A stretch of DNA of 32,090 nucleotides, from the NCBI GenBank assembly GCA_000992345.1, contig LBUA01000006.1, forward strand, positions 1-32,090, read 5' to 3'. Under the pieces are notes generated by a model. It saw only the letters and a program-made list of their open reading frames with translations. It was not told where the DNA came from and did not search any database. This document shows, piece by piece, positions 24,504 to 32,090 of the stretch (its first letter is position 1; every line of letters starts with the position of its first letter). The DNA is from Parcubacteria group bacterium GW2011_GWD2_38_12. GTDB lineage: Bacteria; Patescibacteriota; Minisyncoccia; GWC2-36-17. A program made the translations under genes and the position numbers.

Positions 24504-26486
24504 TTTCTCTACTGCCTCTGATAGTATTTGGCAATATAAATTCAGTCCGACTTTATTCATGTTGCCGCTCTGGGAGCGACCGAGAATATTGCCGGCGCCG
24601 CGGATTTCTAAATCTTTTTGGGCGATTTTCCAGCCATCGCCAAGTTCGGTGGCTGATTCCAATGCTTCAAGACGTTCTTTGGCGGCATTTTTTAATTCCT
24701 TTTCGTTGTAAAGGAAATAAGCATGGGCGGTTTTGTCCGACCGGCCAATACGGCCACGAAGTTGATAGCTTTGAGCGAGTCCCAACCTTGTGGCATTGGC
24801 GACAATTAATGTGTTGGCATTGGGAAGATCTAATCCGTTTTCAATAATGGTGGTCGCCAGCAGTAAATCATATTTTTTGTCGCGAAAATCGTGGATAATT
24901 TTGCGAAGTTGTCCCTCGCTCATTCGGCCGTGGGCGATGGCGATTTTCAAATTAGGCATTATTTTGCGAAGTCGCATTGCTTCGCTTTGAATCGTTTGGA
25001 CGCGATTATAAAGGAAAAATATCTGGCCATGGCGGCTCAACTCTTTTTTCACAGCTTTGATTATTATGTTTTCTGAGTAAGGCAGAACAAATGTTTCTAT
25101 AGCTTTACGTCCGGGTGGAGGTGTTTGAATAGTGCTGATTTTTCTCATCCCTGAAAGCGCCAAATACATCGTGCGAGGGATTGGTGTAGCCGATAAACTC
25201 AATATATCCACCTCCTCGCGCAGATGCTTGAATTTTTCTTTTTGTTTCACTCCGAATCTTTGTTCTTCATCAATTATCAAAAGCCCGAGATTTTTAAAAT
25301 GTATGTCATTAGAGAGTAGGCGATGAGTTCCGATGATAATATCAATTTTCCCCACTTCCAATTCTCTGGCGGATTTTTGTTGATTTTGTTTTGATTCCAT
25401 GCGGGACATTAAGGCGGTTTTTAGTGGGAAATTTTTTAGACGCTCGGAAAAAGTCTCAAAATGTTGGTCAGCAAGAATTGTTGTCGGGCAAAGGAGCGCT
25501 ACTTGGCGGCCGCTCATCACGGCTTTGAAAGCGGCGCGGAGCGCGACTTCGGTCTTGCCAAATCCCACATCGCCGCAAATCAATCTATCCATTGGCTCTG
25601 CGAGTGCCATATCTTTTTTTATATCTTCAATGGCTTTGAGCTGGTCTTCAGTTTCAAAATGTTTAAATTGCGATTCAAAATCTCTTTGCATTTGATCATC
25701 TAAATGGTAGGGAGGGCGCGTGGAGATTTCTCTTTTAGCGTAAATTTCAAGCAGTTCTTTAGCGAATTTTTCCACATCTTCTTTTATCTTATGTTTTGTT
25801 TTTAACCAGATTTCCGAACCAAGACGATGAACGGTTGGATTTTCAAAACCGATATAGAGTGAAAGTTTTTTGGCTTGTTCCAGTGGCACATAGAGCCGAT
25901 CGGGATTTTGCCCGTGTTTTGGCGTGGCGTACTCAATAATGAAAAAAGAGTTTGGAGTTTGGAGTTCAGAGTTTAGAAATTGATCCGCCACGGCGGATCC
26001 GCGAAAAATCCCAATTCCGTGGTCAAGGTGAACAATATAATCTCCTTCTTTGAATTCTTTTGATTCCTCTTGTGATTTTTCCTGCGCTTTGATTTTTTTG
26101 TTTAAAATTTTCAGTCGTAGATCATCATTTATTTTTTCGCCAAGCGATATAATACTTTCTATTTTATTGCCAAAAAATTCCAGACGCAAAGCTTGGAGCG
26201 AATTAGCGGGAAAAATATCAATAATCCCTCCGCGACTGGCGAATTCTCCGGGGCTGGCGATAGTTTGGACTTTTTCGTATCCCATATCGGATATTTTGCG
26301 CATAAATTCCGATGGATTCAACTTTAAATTTTTTTCAAAAAACAAAATATTTTTTTGCCACCAGCTATTCGTCAAGGCTTGATTTTTGATTTTGGAAATA
26401 TTTTCCGAAAACCAAATCTCCCCTTTGTCCAAAAAGAAGGGGTCGAGCGATGCGATCAAAAATTCCATTGATTTTTTGTCAGCCAT
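24489..26486 (-). CDS. mfd: Short Mfd-like transcription-repair coupling factor (RecG/Mfd helicase)
   Basis: 665 aa; SRGGIIDIFP, VHLDHGIGIFRG (RNAP-interaction domain), RLICGDVGFGKTEVALRAAF, IIDEEQRFGV, SATPIPRTMYLALSG, TTIIENGLDLPNANTLIV, QLRGRIGRS. Confidence 0.9.
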   Translation of the reverse strand: MADKKSMEFLIASLDPFFLDKGEIWFSENISKIKNQALTNSWWQKNILFFEKNLKLNPSEFMRKISDMGYEKVQTIASPGEFASRGGIIDIFPANSLQALRLEFFGNKIESIISLGEKINDDLRLKILNKKIKAQEKSQEESKEFKEGDYIVHLDHGIGIFRGSAVADQFLNSELQTPNSFFIIEYATPKHGQNPDRLYVPLEQAKKLSLYIGFENPTVHRLGSEIWLKTKHKIKEDVEKFAKELLEIYAKREISTRPPYHLDDQMQRDFESQFKHFETEDQLKAIEDIKKDMALAEPMDRLICGDVGFGKTEVALRAAFKAVMSGRQVALLCPTTILADQHFETFSERLKNFPLKTALMSRMESKQNQQKSARELEVGKIDIIIGTHRLLSNDIHFKNLGLLIIDEEQRFGVKQKEKFKHLREEVDILSLSATPIPRTMYLALSGMRKISTIQTPPPGRKAIETFVLPYSENIIIKAVKKELSRHGQIFFLYNRVQTIQSEAMRLRKIMPNLKIAIAHGRMSEGQLRKIIHDFRDKKYDLLLATTIIENGLDLPNANTLIVANATRLGLAQSYQLRGRIGRSDKTAHAYFLYNEKELKNAAKERLEALESATELGDGWKIAQKDLEIRGAGNILGRSQSGNMNKVGLNLYCQILSEAVEKLKNK

Positions 26487-26617
26487 TGATGAGTTTTTAT
26501 GTTATACTATACAAATATATTTTTGGCAAATAATAGAAATTTATAATTTCTTTATCTTTTCTTTATCCGGTTTTTGAGATAATAAAAATAAGGAATTTTA
26601 TTTAGGAGAAGTTAAAA

Positions 26618-27670
26618 ATGAAGAATTTTTATAGGATAATTATTTATTCGGTTTTTGGCGCCATACTATTGAGCTTGGCGGCGACGGGATATTTTTTGAG
26701 AGCGAAATATTACGAACAAATGATGGATAGTATACTCAATAATTTTCACGCGCCGTCTTTAAAAACAGAAACTCAAAATCTCGCGCGGCAATTGGAAGAT
26801 AAGATAAAGGAAGCGATGAATATCGCAAAAATCGCGGTAAATAATCCGGCATTTCAAAATATCGGCACCGATTGCTCAAAAGAACAATCGGAAGCGGTGG
26901 AGAGAATAAAAATCGCCATTGGAGATATTGCTGACCATTCCGCTTTGATAAACAAAGAGGGAATTGTCGTTTGTTCTCCGTTTTTAGAAGAAATGATCGG
27001 GAAAAATATCGGCAGTACGCCTTATATCCAGGAGGGTTTATTATCTAAAAACTCTATTTTGAGCCGTATTTTTACGAATGTTTCGGGTGATAAAACAATT
27101 TTAATAATAACGCCGGTAATTTCGCAAAAAGGAGAAATTATCGGCCTTTTGAATTCGGCGATAAGGGTGGACGCGCTTGAAAAGATTTTGACGAATAATT
27201 TTAAATTTACGCCTTCGGAATACACTACTTTAATTGATGATGACGGGACGGTTATTTATCATCCAGTTTATTCATTTGTTATGAAAAATGTTTTTGGCGA
27301 TGAAATCCAAGAAGCGATTGAATATAACAAGGGGACAAACAATATGTTTAAAAAAATGCTTCTGGCTGAAACCGGATATGATTTTTATTTCTTTCAAGAA
27401 GATAAAATAGCCGGTTATGCGCCGGTGAGATTGACTGACGGCAACAGGTTTTGGTCGGTGGCTTCAACTGCTAAAGTCAAAGAATATAAATACGTGGCTG
27501 ACCCGTTTTTTATAAAAGCGCAGATTGTGAATTTGACTTTGTTTATAATTATTATTTTAGTCGCGTTTTTGGCGATTTATTTTTTGCGAATGCAGGAATG
27601 CAAATCGAGAGAGAGAGAGAGAGAGTTAAAGGGTCGGTCGCGAAAAGAAGTAAGCATAAATGATAGATAA
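26618..27670 (+). CDS. Double-Cache-type membrane sensor without cytoplasmic output domain
   Basis: 350 aa; N-terminal TM, Cache-like region (DHSALINKEGIVVCSPFLEEMIGKNIGSTPYIQEGLL), C-terminal TM, short charged tail; SD-like AGGAG upstream. Confidence 0.8.
   Translation: MKNFYRIIIYSVFGAILLSLAATGYFLRAKYYEQMMDSILNNFHAPSLKTETQNLARQLEDKIKEAMNIAKIAVNNPAFQNIGTDCSKEQSEAVERIKIAIGDIADHSALINKEGIVVCSPFLEEMIGKNIGSTPYIQEGLLSKNSILSRIFTNVSGDKTILIITPVISQKGEIIGLLNSAIRVDALEKILTNNFKFTPSEYTTLIDDDGTVIYHPVYSFVMKNVFGDEIQEAIEYNKGTNNMFKKMLLAETGYDFYFFQEDKIAGYAPVRLTDGNRFWSVASTAKVKEYKYVADPFFIKAQIVNLTLFIIIILVAFLAIYFLRMQECKSRERERELKGRSRKEVSINDR
27607..27625. repeat. (GA)9 dinucleotide microsatellite within the sensor C-terminal tail
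   Basis: TCGAGAGAGAGAGAGAGAGAGTTAAAG; encodes SRERERE. Confidence 0.95.
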
Positions 27671-29483
27671 TTCTTCAGAAAAAATTTATAAGGGTTCTCT
27701 TGCCAAAAAATTTACAGTTATTTTTTCGGTTTTTATTTTGCTATTTTTGGTATTCTCCGCGGCAATGCTTTATATTTTACAGTCGGAGATTTACGAATAT
27801 GTAATTGATTTCCAAAAATATAAAGTGACGGAAGAGGCGGAGCGGATAAATGATTTTACCAAAGATATAATTATTGACTTGAAATCTTTTTATGTGCTCA
27901 AAGAAGATGTTTTAAATAATGATTTTTCTTTGACCACGACTCATATTTATCAATTGTTTTTGGTCAATAAAAGTATAGACGCGGTTAAAATTATTAGCCC
28001 CGCCGGAGATGAATTGTTGGCGGTTTCTCGGGTCGGCATAACGCCAAAAAAGCAATTAGGGAGTGTCAAAGACGCGCAGTATTTTCAGCAAGCGAAAAAC
28101 GATATTATTTTTTATGGTGAGCCGCGCCTTGAGGGGAAAAATGTTTATGCCGATATTGCGGTGCCGTATTTTGAAAATTTCAATTTAACGGCTGTTGTTT
28201 GGGCACGGATAAATTTTAGCCCATTTTTTAGCGAGTTGACATCAGAAATTACATTTAATGAAGGACATCTCCATATTTTAGATAAGAATGGCATTGTGCT
28301 GTCCGCTTTGGACATTAACTTGATTGGTTTTGATTCGTCAAAAATGGTTTTGTTTGAGGAATTAAAAAATAAAAAAGAAGTTTTCGGGATTGAATGCCGT
28401 CCCTGTGTGGAAGAACACGAATTTGACATTATAGCGTCGGCAAAGCGAGTTGACGCAGAGCAGGAATTTATCTTGGCGCTGGAAAGCGACGAGAAAAAAG
28501 TTTTTGAGCTTTATTATCAATTTAGAAACATAGCGATTATGGGATTTGTGGTTTTTATTGTTTTTAGCGGGATTTTTATTTTTATCATAAGGTTGCGGAC
28601 GCAGAAATACTTAAAAATATTAGTTGAAGGAGTGAGAAAAATTCACGAAGGCAAATACGGCGAAAAAATTGTTTTAGAAACCGGCGACGAGTTAGAATAT
28701 TTTGCCGAACATCTTAATCATTTTTCTTCGGATCTTGAACAGAAAATCGGAAAATTAAGAGAGGTTGATATTATAAAATATAATTTCATCAAAGCCGTTT
28801 CCCATCAATTGCGAACACCGATTAGCTCAATGATGTGGTTGACCGAAGCCCTGATGGGTCAAATGGCCGGCAAATTTACTTCGGAACAAAATGATATTTT
28901 TAGGGATATTTACAAGGCGAATAAAAATATCAGCCAGATAATAAATGATATGATTTTAATGGCGGATGTGGATGATGATAAGATTGTTTTAGAAAAGTCA
29001 ACGGCAAATTGTGATGATATTATTGGATCAGTAATGTTTGAAGTTCAAGAGCAGTCTCGTCAAAAAAATATTTCTATCAATTATAAGAAGCCGGAAAATC
29101 CACTGCCACTTTGCGAAGGAGATGTGAAGAAAATAAAGTTTATTTTGTATCGTCTTTTGGATAATGCCGTAAAATACAGTGAAGAAGGAAAAGATATTGC
29201 AATAACAGTAAAAGTTTCAAATGAGGGTATTACTTTTATTATTCAAGATTTTGGTATCGGCATACCCAAAGATGAACAACCCAGGATCTTTATAAAATTT
29301 TATCGCGCTACCAGCGCCTATAAAATGGTTCAGGATGCTTCTGGACTCTCGCTTTATATTTGTAAATATTTTGCCGAACTTCATGGTGGCAAGATTTGGT
29401 TTGAATCCAAAGAAGGAGAGGGGTCTACATTTTATTTTTTCTTACCCGCATTATCAACTAATAAAATCAGTAAAACTGATTAA
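27660..29483 (+). CDS. Sensor histidine kinase (extracellular sensor, HAMP, HisKA, HATPase_c)
   Basis: 607 aa; KAVSHQLRTPISSMMW, LLDNAVKYSEEGK, DFGIGIPKDEQ, SGLSLYICKYFAELHGGKIWFES. Confidence 0.92.
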   Translation: MIDNSSEKIYKGSLAKKFTVIFSVFILLFLVFSAAMLYILQSEIYEYVIDFQKYKVTEEAERINDFTKDIIIDLKSFYVLKEDVLNNDFSLTTTHIYQLFLVNKSIDAVKIISPAGDELLAVSRVGITPKKQLGSVKDAQYFQQAKNDIIFYGEPRLEGKNVYADIAVPYFENFNLTAVVWARINFSPFFSELTSEITFNEGHLHILDKNGIVLSALDINLIGFDSSKMVLFEELKNKKEVFGIECRPCVEEHEFDIIASAKRVDAEQEFILALESDEKKVFELYYQFRNIAIMGFVVFIVFSGIFIFIIRLRTQKYLKILVEGVRKIHEGKYGEKIVLETGDELEYFAEHLNHFSSDLEQKIGKLREVDIIKYNFIKAVSHQLRTPISSMMWLTEALMGQMAGKFTSEQNDIFRDIYKANKNISQIINDMILMADVDDDKIVLEKSTANCDDIIGSVMFEVQEQSRQKNISINYKKPENPLPLCEGDVKKIKFILYRLLDNAVKYSEEGKDIAITVKVSNEGITFIIQDFGIGIPKDEQPRIFIKFYRATSAYKMVQDASGLSLYICKYFAELHGGKIWFESKEGEGSTFYFFLPALSTNKISKTD

Positions 29484-29484
29484 T

Positions 29485-29528
29485 TAATTTTACCTTATAC
29501 TCACCATGGCGAACATAAAGTAAAATTA
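29485..29528. terminator. Bidirectional terminator-like inverted repeat between convergent HK and pth
   Basis: TAATTTTACCTTAT ... ATAAAGTAAAATTA (14 bp, one mismatch/wobble). Confidence 0.55.
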
Positions 29529-29546
29529 GAAATATAAAAAGATAAA

Positions 29547-30110
29547 TTATTTTAAGATTTGACTCATTTTTCCAAGGAGTTCCTTGAAGATTTTTGGGAG
29601 CCCTTGTTGTTCTTTGGGGGTGAATTTGCGAAGGACGAGATCGGCGGCGGGGATATGTTTTTTGGCGCTTGGCTGTATGCCGATACGGCTACGCCAGATT
29701 TTTTCGGTTTTTAATATTTTAAATATTGATTGTACGCCTCTGTGTCCGGCGGATGAGCGATTGAAAGAATTCTTTGTATATCCAAAAGGCATATCAGAAT
29801 CGTCGTGAATAATTATGATGTCTTGCGGTTTGATCTTGTAAAGTTTAGCAATCAGTAGAGCGGCATTGCCGGATTTATTCATAAATGTTTGCGGTTTGGC
29901 GATGATAATTTTATTTTTGTTTACCTTGCCTTTTGATGGGGCCAGTAATTTTCCCTCGGACACTTCGGCGAGTAATTTTTCTTTGAGAGTTGGTTTATTA
30001 AATTTATTTTTTTTAATGAGGTAATCGGCGAAAAGAAAACCTGCGTTATGTCGCGTGTCTGTATATTCGTCGCCCGGATTGCCGAGGCAGATAAGTAGTT
30101 TGGTGGACAT
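29547..30110 (-). CDS. pth: Peptidyl-tRNA hydrolase
   Basis: 187 aa; LLICLGNPGDEYTDTRHNAGF, KPQTFMNKSGNA, IIHDDSDMPFG, SSAGHRGVQSI. Confidence 0.95.
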   Translation of the reverse strand: MSTKLLICLGNPGDEYTDTRHNAGFLFADYLIKKNKFNKPTLKEKLLAEVSEGKLLAPSKGKVNKNKIIIAKPQTFMNKSGNAALLIAKLYKIKPQDIIIIHDDSDMPFGYTKNSFNRSSAGHRGVQSIFKILKTEKIWRSRIGIQPSAKKHIPAADLVLRKFTPKEQQGLPKIFKELLGKMSQILK

Positions 30111-30269
30111 AAAGATTCGTTAATTTTTAAGCTCCAAGTAAATAATTTCCAAGCAATTTCTAATTATTTAATTTCCAACCATTAAAACGATTCTGTTTGG
30201 ATTTTACTTTTTGAAAATTGAGATTTGTTTGGAAATTGTCCGCCAGTTGGGGATTGGAAATTGAAAATT

Positions 30270-30485
30270 TTACTTGCAGCTATAGCATACTTGGCAGAAT
30301 TCGCAAAAGCCGTCAGTAAGTTCGGCATCATGAACAGGGCAAATATCGGCGTTATTATGATTATTTGATGCAGGATCGGTATTTTGATTAGTTTGAGAAG
30401 TTAAAGAGGCGACAATTTGCGGTTCCATATTGTTTTTTACCATTTCTGAAGCCAAAGTTACGGTTTTTTTGTCATTTTCTTCCAT
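30270..30485 (-). CDS. Small protein with Cys/His-rich C-terminal tail
   Basis: 71 aa; ...ADICPVHDAELTDGFCEFCQVCYSCK. Confidence 0.6.
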   Translation of the reverse strand: MEENDKKTVTLASEMVKNNMEPQIVASLTSQTNQNTDPASNNHNNADICPVHDAELTDGFCEFCQVCYSCK

Positions 30486-30561
30486 AATTTTGTCAACAAA
30501 ATAATTAATTATTCCGAATTATATTTTTAATTATAGCTTCTTTAAATTTTAATGCAAATTC

Positions 30562-31590
30562 TTAAAACTCCAGTGTTGATTTTATGAAATTTTTAATATC
30601 TTCATAGTTTTCAATGCCATTTCTCGGTTTTACTATTGAGGCGACGAGGCCATTTTCTATATTTATGTTGTCGGTTATGACAAGCCCAGTTTCTTTTTCG
30701 TCGATCACTTTATAAATGAGATTTTCCGGAGTAATTTTTTTTATAATTTTATAAATCATCCGCATTTCTTCAAAGTCCATGTTAGTTTCTATGTGGCTTT
30801 GAAGTTCCGTGTATATTCTTAATATCTTGGAAAAGTCCCAGAGGATATTCAATCCGAAAATTTTCTTACGGAAAGCTTCAATGACATCTTGCTGGCGCTT
30901 CATACGGGAAAAATCTCCGCCCGAGGAGTGGCGCGTGCGCAGATATTTCAGAGTTGTCTCTCCGTCAAGATATTTTTGCCCCTTATCTATTCTGAAAGTT
31001 TCATATCCGTTGCTCGCGGTGGGGAATTGGGGATCATTTATGGTTTCTGAAACATCAACATTTAATCCTCCGAGGTCATTAACAATTTTTTTGACGGCTG
31101 ATAAATCCATAATTGAGAAATAGTCTATTTTTTCTCCGGTAATTTTTTGAGTAGCTTCAATTATTAAATTTGCCGGAAAATCGGGATTTTGATTTTTCCC
31201 GATTTCATAAAGCGAATTGATTTTGGAAAAATTTTGCGATTCTCCGATGCGCGCGTAAATATCGCGGGGAATGGAGAAAAAATATATTTTTTTGTCTCGC
31301 GGTTTTAGCGAAGCGAGCATTATTGTGTCTGTGAGATTAGGGGCGTTATTTCCCGGCCCGGGATTGCCAAGGAGAAGAAAATTTATTTTCTGGGGAAGAT
31401 TTTCATTTGCTTTCTCCGGCATTAACGATAATAAAATTACACCGCCGAAAGACTTTGATTTCTTTACGGAAAAAGATTTTCCCAAAGAGGGGTTCTTGTT
31501 TCCAAAAATGGAATTGGCGATATTGGCCAGTAAAAAGGTCGCAACAGCGATTATTGTGAATATTGAGATTATTTTTAAGATGATTCTCAT
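30562..31590 (-). CDS. LytR-CpsA-Psr (LCP) family protein
   Basis: 342 aa; NLTDTIMLASLKPRDKKIYFFSIPRDIYARIG, KINSLYEIGK, LDGETTLKYLRTRHSSGGDFSRMKRQQDVIEA. Confidence 0.93.
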   Translation of the reverse strand: MRIILKIISIFTIIAVATFLLANIANSIFGNKNPSLGKSFSVKKSKSFGGVILLSLMPEKANENLPQKINFLLLGNPGPGNNAPNLTDTIMLASLKPRDKKIYFFSIPRDIYARIGESQNFSKINSLYEIGKNQNPDFPANLIIEATQKITGEKIDYFSIMDLSAVKKIVNDLGGLNVDVSETINDPQFPTASNGYETFRIDKGQKYLDGETTLKYLRTRHSSGGDFSRMKRQQDVIEAFRKKIFGLNILWDFSKILRIYTELQSHIETNMDFEEMRMIYKIIKKITPENLIYKVIDEKETGLVITDNINIENGLVASIVKPRNGIENYEDIKNFIKSTLEF

Positions 31591-31657
31591 TTATTACATT
31601 ATATAAGGTTCTTGTTTTTTGGCAAAATTTATGATATTATCCGCTTATTAATTTGTT

Positions 31658-32090
31658 ATGCCAGACTCTTTTTTCAAAAAAATTCTGCTGGGATTTTGGG
31701 AGGTTGTTAAGGTCGTTGCTGTCTCTTTGGCAATTATTTTGCCTGTGCGATATTTTTTAATTCAGCCGTTTTTCGTGATCGGCGCTAGTATGGAGCCGAA
31801 TTTTTCCGGTGGCAACTATTTGATTATTGATGAATTGAGTTATCTTTGTGTTCGGCAAAGATGCGTGGGCGATCCTTCGCGCGGTGAGGTGATTATTTTT
31901 AAATATCCTTTAAATCCCAAAGAATACTACATTAAAAGAATTATTGGCCTTCCCGGAGAGACTGTTATCGTTAAAGGAGGAAAGGTGATTCTCAAAAATA
32001 TCAATAACCCGGAAGGATTTATATTGGATGAATTGGCGTATTTTAATGGGTATACGGGAAAAGATAAAGAAATCACATTAAAAGAAAAGG
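31658..32090 (+). CDS. lepB: Signal peptidase I, partial (runs off the right edge)
   Basis: Manual translation MPDSFFKKILLGFWEVVKVVAVSLAIILPVRYFLIQPFFVIGASMEPNFSGGNYLIIDELS...EYYIKRIIGLPGETV; catalytic Ser (GASMEP) and Lys (KRIIGLPGE). Confidence 0.92.
   Translation, partial: MPDSFFKKILLGFWEVVKVVAVSLAIILPVRYFLIQPFFVIGASMEPNFSGGNYLIIDELSYLCVRQRCVGDPSRGEVIIFKYPLNPKEYYIKRIIGLPGETVIVKGGKVILKNINNPEGFILDELAYFNGYTGKDKEITLKEK

Noticed and set aside
24478-25703. Several + strand ORFs inside mfd
   Set aside because: Antisense shadows of conserved helicase motifs.
27607-27625. (GA)9 slippage producing a sensor-kinase fusion
   Set aside because: Manual frame check: both +1 and -1 unit shifts hit a stop before joining the HK frame.

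Overview
AT-rich, gene-dense bacterial window. Gene content and style (short proteins, minimal Mfd, orphan Cache sensors, VKOR/thioredoxin pair, dispersed GIY-YIG and four-helix-bundle ORFs) suggest a Candidate Phyla Radiation / Patescibacteria (Parcubacteria-like) genome; this taxonomy is inference. TGA appears to act as a stop, so code 25 is unlikely. Coding content: a type IV pilus and two-component cluster on the minus strand (prepilin, pilC, pilB, response regulator, histidine kinase), SemiSWEET-like transporter, RNA 2',3'-cyclic phosphodiesterase, two Cache sensors without an output domain, a Cache/HAMP histidine kinase, PAP2 phosphatase, NDH-2, thioredoxin-like plus VKOR, ParB, Rel, a P-loop kinase, TopA, DprA, a sugar cluster (GH1, EamA-glycosidase fusion, ROK), a short Mfd, Pth, LCP protein and partial signal peptidase I. 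tRNA-Pro(TGG) and tRNA-Gly(TCC) are present. The most unusual signal is non-coding and recurs across the window: tandem micro-repeats with a strict 7-bp period whose sequence differs by locus, repeatedly abutting a short GC-rich palindrome. They lie between genes, at start and stop codons, and in frame inside at least three coding sequences (prepilin, topA, mfd). Associated with this are a tRNA-Pro 5' fragment with a palindrome in place of its anticodon arm, followed by a GIY-YIG gene and then the intact tRNA; a four-helix-bundle ORF whose start and stop codons lie in inverted repeats that also occur elsewhere without a gene; a perfect three-way-junction palindrome upstream of pilB; and a cloverleaf-like element ending in ACCA. 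No CRISPR array, rRNA or transposase was seen.
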